Positions 1-8,550 of a stretch of DNA of 64,000 nucleotides are shown here, piece after piece (the first letter of the stretch is position 1; every line of letters starts with the position of its first letter). Where the stretch lies: positions 1 through 64,000 of the forward strand of contig NZ_SDWV01000012.1 of the NCBI RefSeq assembly GCF_004137345.1. The letters are read 5' to 3'. This DNA comes from Nocardioides zhouii. Its GTDB lineage: Bacteria; Actinomycetota; Actinomycetes; Propionibacteriales; Nocardioidaceae. Below the pieces are notes generated by a model. It was not told the DNA's origin and searched no databases. It saw only the letters and a program-made list of their open reading frames with translations. A program made the translations under genes and the position numbers.

Positions 1-42
1 ACCACCGGCCCCACTCAGCAATCGGGAAGCAGGCACCCATCA

Positions 43-60
43 CCAGGTTGGACAACCTGG
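43..60. terminator. Short perfect hairpin
   Basis: CCAGGTT and AACCTGG form a perfect 7-bp stem around a GGAC loop. It lies 26 bases beyond the stop of the VOC gene that reads leftward, so it is placed to end that transcript. There is no U-tract, which is common for actinobacterial terminators. Function is inferred from position only. Confidence 0.4.
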
Positions 61-85
61 CTGGGCATCACACCTAGAAGTCCGG

Positions 86-496
86 TCAGGCCGGCGGCGG
101 CGGGCCGGCGTGCACCTCGTCCAGCGACCTGAGGATGCAGAACTCGTTGCCCTCCGGGTCGGCCAGGACCACCCAGCCGGTACCGGGGCCGTACTTCCCG
201 CGCATGTCGCCGACCTGGCGCGCGCCCAGGGCGAGCACCCGCTCGAGCTCCTCGTCGCGACTGCCCTCGCGGGGGCGTACGTCGAAGTGGATCCGCTTGG
301 CGGGGAGCTCCTCGTCGGGCACCTCGATGAAGAGGATGCGATGACCCGACTCCGGGTCGCGGATCAGGCACTCCTCGTGCCCCGGCTCGTTGGGGTCACC
401 GTCGATGTCGACGTAGCCGAGCAGCGCCTTCCACCACTCGGAGAGCTCGTAGGCGTTGCGGCAGTCGACGGTGGTGTGAGCGATGAAGGAGGTCAT
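86..496 (-). CDS. VOC (glyoxalase/bleomycin-resistance fold) family protein
   Basis: A 136-residue single-domain protein of the vicinal-oxygen-chelate fold. The pattern is the usual one for small actinobacterial VOC proteins: an N-terminal strand with FIAHTTVDCRN, a middle segment with HRILFIEVPDE and KRIHFDVRP, and a C-terminal WVVLADPEGNEFCIL strand, which is the strongest family hallmark. His and Glu residues on these strands are the expected metal ligands. This subgroup has no assigned substrate, and dioxygenase, isomerase or drug-binding roles are all possible. It starts at an ATG with CAGCGT ending 6 bases upstream, a weak match to the leaderless pattern seen across the window. Nothing in the neighbourhood narrows the role. 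Confidence 0.85.
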   Translation of the reverse strand: MTSFIAHTTVDCRNAYELSEWWKALLGYVDIDGDPNEPGHEECLIRDPESGHRILFIEVPDEELPAKRIHFDVRPREGSRDEELERVLALGARQVGDMRGKYGPGTGWVVLADPEGNEFCILRSLDEVHAGPPPPA

Positions 497-544
497 GGCG
501 CCACGCTGGCAAGGTCTGCGCGTGGCCGCAAGCCGAATTGTCGG

Positions 545-1315
545 TCAGACCGTGCCGTGGCGGCGTACGAAGTCGACGATCGCCTCGGCCAGCTCGGGCC
601 GGCACACGATGAGGTCGGGCAGCGACGTGTCGTCCTCGTTGTAGACGATCGGCGAGCCGTCGACGCGGCTGCAGTAGAGGCCAGCGGCGCGGGCCACTAC
701 GACAGGGGCCGCGTTGTCCCACTGGTACTGGCCGCCGGCGTGGACGTACGCGTCGGCGACGTCGCGCACCACGCTCATCACCTTGACGCCGGCGCTGCCC
801 ATCGGCACGAGCTCGGCGTCGAGCTCGGCGGCCAGCGCCTCGACGAACGCGGGCGGGCGGCTGCGCGAGACGGCGATGCGCGGACGCGTCGACGTACGCG
901 CGGGCAGCACGCTGGGCCGGCCGGTGCTGAAGGTCTCGCCGAGGGCGGGCTGCGCGACGGCGCCGGCGACGAGGTCGCCGTCCTCCCACAGCGCGACGTG
1001 GACGGCCCAGTCGTCGCGCGGCGGCTCGGAGAACTCACGGGTGCCGTCGAGCGGGTCGATGATCCAGACGCGGCGGGCGGTGAGGCGCGACTTGTCGTCG
1101 GCGGCCTCCTCGGAGAGCACGGAGTCGCCGGGCCGGTGCTGGGTCAGGATCCGGTCGAGCTCGGCCTGCGCGGCGGCATCGCCGGCGTCCTTGAGGGCCT
1201 TGCCCTCGAGGCCGTTGGCCTCGGCCCCGGCGCGTACGTCGAGCAGGACCGTGCCGGCGCGCTCGGCCGCCCAGACGGCGAAGGCGTGGTCGTCGAGCGT
1301 GGTGGGATCCATCAT
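545..1315 (-). CDS. cysQ: Inositol monophosphatase superfamily, CysQ-like 3'(2'),5'-bisphosphate nucleotidase
   Basis: A 256-residue Mg-dependent, lithium-sensitive-type phosphatase. The metal-binding motifs are visible: VLSEEAADD near residue 63 supplies the first acidic ligands, WIIDPLDGTREF near residue 86 is the superfamily signature, and a later WDNAAPVV segment supplies the last aspartate. The CysQ branch hydrolyses adenosine 3',5'-bisphosphate left over from sulfate activation or sulfotransfer, whereas IMPase branches act on inositol phosphates; motif spacing favours CysQ but does not exclude the alternative. TAGGCT lies exactly 6 bases before the ATG, so the mRNA is probably leaderless. 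A sulfotransferase encoded at 18945-20039 would be a source of the nucleotide substrate if this is CysQ. Confidence 0.8.
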   Translation of the reverse strand: MMDPTTLDDHAFAVWAAERAGTVLLDVRAGAEANGLEGKALKDAGDAAAQAELDRILTQHRPGDSVLSEEAADDKSRLTARRVWIIDPLDGTREFSEPPRDDWAVHVALWEDGDLVAGAVAQPALGETFSTGRPSVLPARTSTRPRIAVSRSRPPAFVEALAAELDAELVPMGSAGVKVMSVVRDVADAYVHAGGQYQWDNAAPVVVARAAGLYCSRVDGSPIVYNEDDTSLPDLIVCRPELAEAIVDFVRRHGTV

Positions 1316-1340
1316 GGCGCCAGCCTATCGACGCCCCGGG

Positions 1341-1934
1341 TCACGAGTTGAAGCGCTGCTGGGTCTTCTCGAGGCCGTCGGTGATGAGCGACTCGATCGC
1401 GTCGGCCGCGTCGCCGACCTGGAACGGCAGCTCCTTGCGCTCGACGGTGGAGTAGTTGGACAGCACGAAGTCGGCGACGTCCTGACGACCGGGCGGGCGA
1501 CCGATCCCGGCGCGGACGCGGTAGAAGTCGCCCGTGCCGAGCGAGGACCGCATCGACTTGAGCCCGTTGTGGCCGTTGTCGCCGCCACCGAGCTTGATCC
1601 GCAGCGTGCCGAACGCGATGTCGAGCTCGTCGTGGATGGCGACGATGTGGTCGGGGGCGACCTTGTAGAACGTCGCGAGCGCCTTGACCGGTCCGCCCGA
1701 CTCGTTCATGTAGCCGCGACCGCGGGCCAGCACGACGCGAGGACCGCCGAGCGCGAGCCGGCCCTCGACGACGTCGGCGCGTCCGGTCTTGTGCGACCGG
1801 AAGCCCGACCCCATCCGCGAGGCCAGCTCGTCGGCGACGAGGTAGCCGATGTTGTGGCGGTGCCCGGCATAGCCCGGTCCGGGGTTGCCGAGGCCGACCA
1901 CCAGCCAGACGTCGGAGGTGGGGGCGTCGCTCAC
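1341..1934 (-). CDS. pth: Peptidyl-tRNA hydrolase
   Basis: Cleaves peptidyl-tRNA released from stalled ribosomes and recycles the tRNA in the cytoplasm. The 197-residue length is normal. Conserved residues are present: GLGNPGPGY with Asn17, RHNIG with the catalytic His27, [10 protein letters not shown] with the catalytic Asp, and the [12 protein letters not shown] loop that binds the tRNA end. I place the start at GTG 1934 because GGAAGG lies 8 bases upstream; an ATG 9 bases further upstream would abut that ribosome-binding site. It sits next to rplY, which is the usual actinobacterial order (glmU-prs-rplY-pth), although here a palindromic array separates the two. Confidence 0.95.
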   Translation of the reverse strand: MSDAPTSDVWLVVGLGNPGPGYAGHRHNIGYLVADELASRMGSGFRSHKTGRADVVEGRLALGGPRVVLARGRGYMNESGGPVKALATFYKVAPDHIVAIHDELDIAFGTLRIKLGGGDNGHNGLKSMRSSLGTGDFYRVRAGIGRPPGRQDVADFVLSNYSTVERKELPFQVGDAADAIESLITDGLEKTQQRFNS

Positions 1935-1955
1935 GGCGTACATCCTTCCATTGGT

Positions 1956-2061
1956 GACCGGGCGACTCCTCGCGCTGAAATGGGCTGACCGGGCGATTCC
2001 TCGCGGTGCAGCGCGAGGAATCGCCCGGTCGGTGCGCCCCAGGGCGAGGAATCGCCCGCTG
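1956..2061. repeat. Nested palindrome array, 2 left + 2 right arms, 31-bp period
   Basis: Two left arms (1956-1977 and 1987-2008, core GACCGGGCGATTCCTCGCG) are followed by two right arms (2009-2030 and 2040-2061) that are their reverse complements. Arms are 22 bp, successive arms are 31 bp apart on both sides, and the whole is mirror-symmetric about 2008.5. The inner pair matches at 21 of 22 positions and the outer at 18 of 22. It lies between rplY and pth, both read leftward. The same unit recurs at 55056-55235 with three arms on each side. Confidence 0.9.
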
Positions 2062-2073
2062 AGCGTGGTGCGG

Positions 2074-2775
2074 TCACTCGGAGTCAGTGGACTCCTGGTC
2101 GCCGGACTCGATGGCAGCGTCCACGGCAGCGGCCTCGACCTGCGCGTCGGCGATCTCGGCGTCGGAGACGTCGTGCTCGATGCCGGCCTCGGCCTCGGCC
2201 TCCTCCAGCTCGGCCTCGAGGGCCTCGGCGGAGATCTGCTCGGTCACGTTGACGATGAGGAGCTCCTCGTCGGCGAGCAGCGTCGTGCCCGACGGGAGGT
2301 TGAGGTCCTTGGCGTGGATCATGGTGCCGGCGGGGGCGCCCTCGACGGAGACCTCGAAGAACTCCGGGATGTGCGTGGCCTCGGCCTCGACGGAGACGAC
2401 CGAGTTCTCGGTGACGACGAGCGTGTCCGGACCGGCCTCGCCCACGACGTGGATCGGGACGTCGACGGTGACCTTCTCGCCGCGGCGGACGGCGACGAAG
2501 TCGAGGTGCTCGATGACGCGGCGGATCGGGTCGACCTGGACGTCCTTGGTCAGCGCGAGCTGCTCGGTGCCGTCGAGGTCGAGCGCCAGGAGCGCGTTGG
2601 CGCCACCGTGCTTGAGGGCCATCATCGTCTGGTGGCCGGGCAGGATCACGTGGATCGGGTCGTTGCCGTGGCCGTAGATGACGGCGGGGATCTTGTTGTC
2701 GCGGCGGATCCGGCGGGCAGCGCCCTTGCCGAACTCGGTGCGCGTCTCGGTGGCGATCTTCTCGGGGGCAGACAT
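2074..2775 (-). CDS. rplY: 50S ribosomal protein L25 / general stress protein Ctc
   Basis: A 233-residue 5S-rRNA-binding protein of the long, Ctc type. The N-terminal half (about 1-95) is the L25 beta-barrel with [20 protein letters not shown] and the VIYGHG turn; the C-terminal half (about 100-190) is the TL5-type beta domain. The last 45 residues are an acidic Glu/Ala tail typical of actinobacterial members. A GAGGAG ribosome-binding site precedes the ATG. The long leader carries a strong hairpin (2847-2874), consistent with control in the untranslated region. It belongs to the glmU-prs-rplY-pth neighbourhood, with pepN and a repeat-rich spacer interposed. Confidence 0.95.
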   Translation of the reverse strand: MSAPEKIATETRTEFGKGAARRIRRDNKIPAVIYGHGNDPIHVILPGHQTMMALKHGGANALLALDLDGTEQLALTKDVQVDPIRRVIEHLDFVAVRRGEKVTVDVPIHVVGEAGPDTLVVTENSVVSVEAEATHIPEFFEVSVEGAPAGTMIHAKDLNLPSGTTLLADEELLIVNVTEQISAEALEAELEEAEAEAGIEHDVSDAEIADAQVEAAAVDAAIESGDQESTDSE

Positions 2776-2846
2776 GTGTACTCCTCAGTCGGTTTCTCTG
2801 CAGGCTGTGCGTTGTCGGTGGGGCCTGGCGCTCCGGAGACGACGAA

Positions 2847-2874
2847 CGCCGCGCTCCGGATCGTGAGCGCGGCG
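2847..2874 (-). promoter_or_regulatory. Perfect 10-bp hairpin in the rplY leader
   Basis: CGCCGCGCTC and GAGCGCGGCG pair perfectly around an 8-base loop, about 70 bases before the rplY start codon on the rplY strand. The 246-base space 2776-3021 between the divergent rplY and pepN genes holds this hairpin and the pepN -10 box; nothing else is evident. The hairpin could be an attenuator or a ribosomal-protein autoregulatory site. That role is inference from position. Confidence 0.45.
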
Positions 2875-3009
2875 CAGGGGAACTGACCGGCCCAGTCGAT
2901 CACGGAGTCCCGATTCGTTCGTGGCTCCCTCGCCGAGGCAACCCGGGAACTCTACGCCGGGGCGGGCGGTGGGGTCGAATCCCGGGTGAGCGGGTCGCGG
3001 CCCTCCCCC

Positions 3010-3015
3010 TAGGGT
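3010..3015 (+). promoter_or_regulatory. pepN -10 box (leaderless)
   Basis: TAGGGT ends 6 bases before the pepN GTG start, too close for a ribosome-binding site. This is the clearest example of the TANNNT-6-start arrangement found before many genes in the window. Confidence 0.55.
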
Positions 3016-3021
3016 GGCCGG

Positions 3022-5439
3022 GTGCCCCTGATGCTCCCCGAGGCGCGCGAGCGCGCCCTCCTGCTGACCGACGTCCACACCGTGCTCCACCTCGACCTCA
3101 CCTCGACCGAGGACTTCGGCGTCGAGGCGACGATCTCCTTCCGCTGCACCGAGCCGGGCTCCTCGAGCTTCCTCGAGCTCAACGGCGGTACGGACGTGAC
3201 GCTCGACGGGCAGCCGGCGCCTTACGCCGACGGGCGCATCGCGCTGACCGACCTGGCCGAGACCAACGAGGTCCGGGTGACCGCGCGGATGCCGTACGTC
3301 CATGACGGCGACGGGATGACGGAGACGATCGACCCCGCCGACGGCGAGCGCTACGTCTGCGCGCACACCTCGATGGACATCACCCAGAAGGTGATCCCCT
3401 GTTTCGACCAGCCCGACATCAAGACGACGTTCTCCCTGTCGGTGACGGCGCCGTCGCACTGGACGGTCGTCGCCAACGGCCAACTGGACTCGCGTACGTC
3501 GGGTGACGGGGCGGACACCTGGACGTTCGGGAAGACCCCGCCCTTCTCGTCGTACCTCTTCACCCTCGTCGGCGGCCCGTGGGTGTCGGTGACGTGGGAC
3601 GAGCCGTACGCCCCGGCACCGGGCGGCACCCTGCCCTTCGGCTGGCACGCCCGGGCGTCGCAGGGCCGCGAGCTGGAGCGCGACGCCGAGGAGCTGCAGC
3701 GGATCACCAGCTCCTGCTTCCAGCACTACACCAAGATCTTCGAGCCGGAGTACCCCTACGCCGACTACCAGCAGGTCTTCGCGCCCGGGCTCAACTGGGG
3801 CGCGATGGAGTTCCCCGGCTGCGTGGTCTTCCGCGACTCCTACCTCACCCAAGGCGCACCGACCGAGCTCGAGAAGGAATGGGTGGCCTCGACGATCGCC
3901 CACGAGATGGCCCACATGTGGTTCGGCGACCTCGTCACGATGAAGTGGTGGGAGGACTCGTGGCTCAACGAGTCGTTCGCCGACTTCATGGGCTTCGACG
4001 TCGCCGGGGTCGCCGCGGGCTACACCGATGCGTGGACGTCGGCCGCGATCACCCGCAAGCCGACCGGCTACCGCGCCGACCGCCGTCGCTCGACGCACCC
4101 GATCGCCGAGGACACCGACAAGATCGTCGACGTCGACACGGCCTTCGCGAACTTCGACATGATCACCTACGCCAAGGGCAACGCCACGCTCGCCCAGCTC
4201 GGCCACTGGCTCGGCGAGGAGGACTTCCTCGCCGGCGTGAACCGCCACCTCACCGCGCACGCCTTCGGCAATGCCGACCTGGCCGACTTCCTCGACTCGC
4301 TCGACTCCGCGACCGAGCACGACGTACGAGCGTGGGCGGAGGCGTGGCTGCGCACGACCGGCTTCGACACCCTGGTCGTGACGCGGGACGGGGACATCCC
4401 AGTCCTCACCCGCGAGGGTTCGCGTCTGCACCGCCTCACCGTGTCGGCGTACGACGACGCGATGCGGCTCGTCGGCTCCCGCGACGTGCAGCTCGGCGAC
4501 GAGCCCGTCCGGCTGGAGGAGTTCGCCGGCCGGGTCGTGGTGCCCAACTCCGGCGACGAGACCTTCGCCGTCATCCGTCCCGACGAGCAGTCGTGGGCGG
4601 CGATCACGGCCGGCCTGTCGTCGGTGGAGTCCCAGCTGACCCGGGCCCTGCTGTGGTGGACGGCGATCGACCTCTGCGAGTCGCAGGTGATCGGCGTCGA
4701 CGAGCTCATCGCCCTGGCCGACCAGCACCTGCGGCCGGAGACGCACCCGCTGGTGTTCGAGGGCGTGATGCGCAACCTCCAGGCGATCACCCGCCGCTAC
4801 GCCGCTCCCGGCGAGGTGGCCGACCACCTCGCGGTCATCGCCGACATCGCCCGGGGCGCGACCGAGGGCGACCCGCGGCTGGCGCCCGGCGCCTCACGGG
4901 TGCTGGCCCGGCTCAGCTCCGACCGCGACCACCTCGTCGACTGGCTGGCCCAGGACGACGTCGACCCGAGCGTGCGCTGGGCGGCCGTCCAGCGGCTCGC
5001 CGAGCTCGGCGACCCCTCGCACATCGACGTCGAGTCCCAGCGCGACCAGTCGGTGTCGGGCCACCACGCCGCCCTCACTGCGCAGGCCCTGGTGCCGACC
5101 GAGGCCGCCAAGGCCGAGATCTGGGAGCGGCTGATGGGTGGCGAGCTGGGCAGCCACGAGTACGACGCCGTCGCTGCCGGGTTCTGGGGCTGGGAGCAGG
5201 CCGACCTGCTGCGGCCCTACCTCGACCGCTACGTCACCGACGGCCTTGCCCTGGCCCGCCGGTCAGGTCAGGCGATGGCCGACGTGATCGGCGACGCCTT
5301 CCCGCGGCTGCCGCTCAGCCCGGCCGTACGCCGCGAGCTGCGCGCCGCCGTCGCGTCCGCGCTCGAGGCCGGCGAGGTGCCGACGGTCCTGGCGCGAGCC
5401 TGGAACGACGCCCTCGACGACCTCGACCGGACGCTGTAG
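3022..5439 (+). CDS. pepN: Aminopeptidase N (M1 family metallopeptidase)
   Basis: An 805-residue cytoplasmic zinc aminopeptidase that removes N-terminal residues from peptides. The exopeptidase motif GAMEF is near residue 257. The zinc motif HEMAH lies near residue 294, with the third ligand in WLNESFADFMG about 20 residues on. The N-terminal beta domain (about 1-190) and C-terminal helical ERAP1-like domain (about 520-805) are both present. It is slightly shorter than the usual 840-870 residues; the start at GTG 3022 is supported by the -10 box 6 bases upstream. It stands alone between rplY (divergent) and a repeat-rich spacer, and a hairpin terminator follows 20 bases after the stop. Confidence 0.95.
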   Translation: MPLMLPEARERALLLTDVHTVLHLDLTSTEDFGVEATISFRCTEPGSSSFLELNGGTDVTLDGQPAPYADGRIALTDLAETNEVRVTARMPYVHDGDGMTETIDPADGERYVCAHTSMDITQKVIPCFDQPDIKTTFSLSVTAPSHWTVVANGQLDSRTSGDGADTWTFGKTPPFSSYLFTLVGGPWVSVTWDEPYAPAPGGTLPFGWHARASQGRELERDAEELQRITSSCFQHYTKIFEPEYPYADYQQVFAPGLNWGAMEFPGCVVFRDSYLTQGAPTELEKEWVASTIAHEMAHMWFGDLVTMKWWEDSWLNESFADFMGFDVAGVAAGYTDAWTSAAITRKPTGYRADRRRSTHPIAEDTDKIVDVDTAFANFDMITYAKGNATLAQLGHWLGEEDFLAGVNRHLTAHAFGNADLADFLDSLDSATEHDVRAWAEAWLRTTGFDTLVVTRDGDIPVLTREGSRLHRLTVSAYDDAMRLVGSRDVQLGDEPVRLEEFAGRVVVPNSGDETFAVIRPDEQSWAAITAGLSSVESQLTRALLWWTAIDLCESQVIGVDELIALADQHLRPETHPLVFEGVMRNLQAITRRYAAPGEVADHLAVIADIARGATEGDPRLAPGASRVLARLSSDRDHLVDWLAQDDVDPSVRWAAVQRLAELGDPSHIDVESQRDQSVSGHHAALTAQALVPTEAAKAEIWERLMGGELGSHEYDAVAAGFWGWEQADLLRPYLDRYVTDGLALARRSGQAMADVIGDAFPRLPLSPAVRRELRAAVASALEAGEVPTVLARAWNDALDDLDRTL

Positions 5440-5459
5440 GACTTGGCCTACTCGCGTGG

Positions 5460-5483
5460 GAGTCACCGCCTAAGCGGTGACTC
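5460..5483 (+). terminator. pepN terminator hairpin
   Basis: GAGTCACCGC and GCGGTGACTC form a perfect 10-bp stem with a CTAA tetraloop, 20 bases after the pepN stop. It is placed and shaped as an intrinsic terminator, without a U-tract. Confidence 0.65.
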
Positions 5484-5580
5484 ATGCGCGGATCGGCTGA
5501 AGTCTCGGCACATCCGCGCGGTGGTCAGCGGTTCGCACCCGGAGGCCGCGGCTCGGCAGCCCGGACGCAGCCCCCTCCGG

Positions 5581-5685
5581 GTAGTCCACCGGGATACGGC
5601 TGTCCAGAGGCTGCCGCAACGACCAGAACCCGGTGGACTACCGACCAGAACCCGGTGGACTACCGACCAGAACCCGGTGGACTAC
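5581..5685. repeat. GTAGTCC-family palindrome with three tandem right arms
   Basis: The left arm GTAGTCCACCGGG (5581-5593) is complementary to CCCGGTGGACTAC, which occurs three times (5629-5641, 5651-5663, 5673-5685). The three copies are part of an exact 22-bp tandem unit. The first full palindrome is 61 bases long, the same size and GTAGTCC ending as the elements at 59881-59940 and 62709-62768, but with a different stem sequence that is still fully paired. Confidence 0.85.
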
Positions 5686-5969
5686 CCCGGGAGTGGGAGC
5701 CGCCGCCCCCACGTCCTCAATGGCGGCAACTGCACCCACTTCGACACGTCTGAGAGGCGCTGCACAAGGTCGCGGCCGAGGTGGCGCGCCGCCCCTCGTC
5801 GTCCACCAGGCCGAGCCATGGTGGCGCCAGCAGCTGGAGCTCCGGCGCTCGGGTCACGCTTGAGTGATCCCACGCGGATCTCGATACGCCCGTCATCGCT
5901 TCGCAGGCTCAGCGGTGGGGCTACTCGATCTCCCGCGACGCGGCACCCGGCTCGTTCCTCGCAGGGTGA

Positions 5970-6941
5970 CTACGCGTGACCGTCGAACATCGAGGTGACC
6001 GACCCGTCCTCGAAGACCTCGCGGATCGCGCGGCCGAGGAGCGGGGCGATCGACAGCACAGTAAGCTTGTCGAACTGCTTGTCCTGCGCGATCGGGAGCG
6101 TGTTGGTGACCACGACCTCCATCGCGGTGGAGTTCTTCAGCCGGTCGACGGCGGGGTCGGAGAGGATCGCGTGGGTCGCGGCGATGATCACGCCCGCGGC
6201 GCCGGCGTCCATGCACGCCTCGGCGGCCTTCACGATGGTGCCGCCGGTGTCGATCATGTCGTCGGTGAGGATGCAGATCTTCCCGGCGACGTCACCCACG
6301 ACGCGGTTCGCGACGACCTCGTTGGCCACGTCGGTGCGACGGGTCTTGTGGATGAAGGCCAGCGGCGCACCGCCGAGACGGGCGGACCAGCGCTCGGCGA
6401 CCTTGATCCGGCCGGCGTCCGGGGAGACGACGGCGAGCTGCTGGTCGCCGTACTTGCGCTTGACGTACTCCGTGAGGATCGGCAGCGCCATCAGGTGGTC
6501 GACGGGGCCGTCGAAGAAGCCCTGGATCTGGTCGGCGTGCAGGTCGACGGTGATTAGCCGGTCGGCGCCGGCGGTCTTGAACAGGTCGGCCATCAGCCGG
6601 GCGGAGATCGGCTCGCGGCCGCGGTGCTTCTTGTCCTGACGGGCGTAGCCGTAGAACGGCATGACCACCGTGATCCGCTTCGCCGAGGCGCGCTTGAGCG
6701 CGTCGACCATGATCAGGTGCTCCATGATCCACTCGTTGATCGGAGCCGTGTGGCTCTGGATCACGAAGGCGTCGCACCCCCGCACGGACTCCTCGTAGCG
6801 GACGTAGAGCTCGCCGTTGGCGAAGGCCCGTGCGACCTGGGGCACGAGGCCGCACTCGAGGAGCTCGACGACCTCCTCGGCGAGCTCGGGATAGGCCCGG
6901 CCACTGAAGACCATCAGGTTCTTCTCGGTCGTCCGCTTCAT
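5970..6941 (-). CDS. prs: Ribose-phosphate pyrophosphokinase (PRPP synthase)
   Basis: Makes PRPP from ribose 5-phosphate and ATP, feeding purine, pyrimidine, histidine, tryptophan and NAD synthesis, and in actinobacteria also decaprenylphosphoryl arabinose. The 323 residues match the family. Visible motifs are FSGRAYPELAEEV at the start, the ATP-binding flexible loop with YARQDKKHRGREPISA, DRLITVDLHADQIQGFF, and the PRPP loop CILTDDMIDTGGT. The start is ATG 6941, since homologues begin at MKRTTEKNLMVFSG; GAGGAG lies about 12 bases upstream. It lies just downstream of glmU on the same strand, the conserved glmU-prs pair. Confidence 0.96.
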   Translation of the reverse strand: MKRTTEKNLMVFSGRAYPELAEEVVELLECGLVPQVARAFANGELYVRYEESVRGCDAFVIQSHTAPINEWIMEHLIMVDALKRASAKRITVVMPFYGYARQDKKHRGREPISARLMADLFKTAGADRLITVDLHADQIQGFFDGPVDHLMALPILTEYVKRKYGDQQLAVVSPDAGRIKVAERWSARLGGAPLAFIHKTRRTDVANEVVANRVVGDVAGKICILTDDMIDTGGTIVKAAEACMDAGAAGVIIAATHAILSDPAVDRLKNSTAMEVVVTNTLPIAQDKQFDKLTVLSIAPLLGRAIREVFEDGSVTSMFDGHA

Positions 6942-7049
6942 TCCGGTCACGCGACGCGACTCCTCTTGTGCTGGTCGGCCTCGGGGGTGGCTCGTTCGGA
7001 GGTGCTGCACAGGATTCTCACCCACGACGGGCTCATCCCCAACCCCGGG

Positions 7050-8486
7050 TCACCCCTCGGTCTTCTCCTGCTGTTCACGAGCCTCGCGGGCCGCCTCGCC
7101 CTGGGCGGTGCCGGACCGCTTCGACTCCGTCCAGCCCTCCAGGTTGCGCTGCGGGGCGCTGCTCACGGCGAGCGCGCCGGCCGGCACGTTGCGGCGTACG
7201 ACGGTGCCGCCCGCGGTGCCCGCGCCGTCCCCGATCGTGACCGGCGCGACGAAGGTGTTGTTCGAGCCGGTCTTGGCGTGGCGACCGATGACGGTGCGGT
7301 GCTTGGCGACGCCGTCGTAGTTGGCGAAGATCGTGCCGGCGCCGATGTTGGTGCCCTCGCCGATCTCGGCGTCACCGACGTACGACAGGTGCGGCACCTT
7401 GGCGCCGTCGCCGATCTGGGCGTTCTTGGTCTCGACGAACGTGCCGATCTTGCCGCCGACACCGAGCTGGGTGCCGGGCCGGAGGTAGGCGAACGGGCCG
7501 ACGGTCGCGCCGTCACCGATGACGGCGAGCTCGCCGTGGGTGCGTACGACGCGGGCGCCGGCGCCGACCTCGCAGTCCTTCAGCGTGGTGTCGGGGCCGA
7601 TGACGGCGTCCTCGCGCACGACGGTCGCGCCGAGGAGCTGGGTGCCGGGGAGGATCGTGGCGTCGGGCTCGATCACCACGTCGGCCTCGATCCACGTGGT
7701 GGCCGGGTCCATGACGGTCACGCCGTCCTTCATCCAGCGGGTCACGATGCGGCGGTTGAGCTCCTTGCCGAGCTCGGCGAGCTGGGCGCGGTCGTTGGCG
7801 CCCTCGGTCTGCGCGACGTCGTCGATCAGGTGGGCGCCGACGGTGAGGCCGTCCTGGCGAGCGAGGTGGACGGCGTCGGTGAGGTAGTACTCGCCCTTCG
7901 CGTTGTCGTTGGTGATCCGCGGCAGCGCGGAGACCAGGAACTCGGCGTCGAAGGCGAGGATGCCGGAGTTGATCTCGTCGATCGCCTGCTGCTCCGGGGT
8001 CGCCTCCTTCTCCTCCACGATCGCCTCGACGTCACCCTCGTCGTTGCGGATGATCCGGCCGTAGCCGAAGGGGTTCGCCACCCGCCCGCTGAGGATGCTC
8101 ACCGCGCGCTGCGCCGCCTCGTGCTCGGTGGCGAACGCCAGCAGCGACTCACCCTCCAGCAGCGGGGTGTCGCCGGCGGCGACGATGACGGTGCCGGTGG
8201 TGGTGCCGACCGCCTCCATCGCGATGCGTACGGCGTGGCCGGTGCCCTCCTGCTTCTCCTGGACGGCCAGCACCGCGTCGGGCAGCAGCGCGATGATGTG
8301 CGGGCCGACCTGCTCGCGCTGGTGGCCTACCACCGCGACCACGGCGGTGGGCTCGACGGCCTGTACGGCGCGGAGGACGTGGCCGATCATGGAGCGCCCG
8401 GCGATCGGGTGGAGCACCTTCATGGTCTTCGACTTCATGCGGGTGCCGCCGCCGGCAGCGAGGACGATGACGGTGAGGTTCTCCAT
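7050..8486 (-). CDS. glmU: Bifunctional UDP-GlcNAc pyrophosphorylase / glucosamine-1-phosphate acetyltransferase
   Basis: Catalyses the last two steps to UDP-N-acetylglucosamine, the precursor of peptidoglycan. The N-terminal uridyltransferase domain (about 1-230) carries the signature AAGGGTRMKSKTMKVLHP. The C-terminal left-handed beta-helix (about 250-460) is built of hexapeptide repeats, with the acetyl-CoA site near NNTFVAPVTIGDGAG. The 478-residue length is typical, with a short charged tail as in mycobacteria. It heads the glmU-prs pair and is divergent from the TetR gene across 64 bases. Confidence 0.96.
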   Translation of the reverse strand: MENLTVIVLAAGGGTRMKSKTMKVLHPIAGRSMIGHVLRAVQAVEPTAVVAVVGHQREQVGPHIIALLPDAVLAVQEKQEGTGHAVRIAMEAVGTTTGTVIVAAGDTPLLEGESLLAFATEHEAAQRAVSILSGRVANPFGYGRIIRNDEGDVEAIVEEKEATPEQQAIDEINSGILAFDAEFLVSALPRITNDNAKGEYYLTDAVHLARQDGLTVGAHLIDDVAQTEGANDRAQLAELGKELNRRIVTRWMKDGVTVMDPATTWIEADVVIEPDATILPGTQLLGATVVREDAVIGPDTTLKDCEVGAGARVVRTHGELAVIGDGATVGPFAYLRPGTQLGVGGKIGTFVETKNAQIGDGAKVPHLSYVGDAEIGEGTNIGAGTIFANYDGVAKHRTVIGRHAKTGSNNTFVAPVTIGDGAGTAGGTVVRRNVPAGALAVSSAPQRNLEGWTESKRSGTAQGEAAREAREQQEKTEG

Positions 8487-8550
8487 GGGTCGCAGTCTGT
8501 CACTGCCGGCGCCGGCCCAAACCTGCGCGCCCCTGTGGTCGAATGGCGGC

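Larger units (their letters stand above)
5440..5969. other. 530-bp spacer without a supported gene
   Basis: Between pepN and prs. It holds a terminator hairpin (5460-5483), a palindrome with tripled right arm (5581-5685), and at about 5872-5932 a degenerate inverted repeat with ends resembling GATCTCGATACGCC and GGCTACTCGATC, similar to the element at the end of the sigma gene near 52848. Open frames across 5690-5970 show no recognisable protein and no start signal. It looks like an accumulation site for repeats. Confidence 0.6.

Noticed and set aside
5620..5685. Three exact tandem repeats that could suggest a CRISPR array
   Set aside because: Units are adjacent without spacers, only 22 bp, and no cas genes are near; the unit is an arm of a palindrome.
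5690..5969. Possible gene remnant before prs
   Set aside because: Frames give low-complexity Arg/Ser/Ala-rich sequence without recognisable similarity or start signal.
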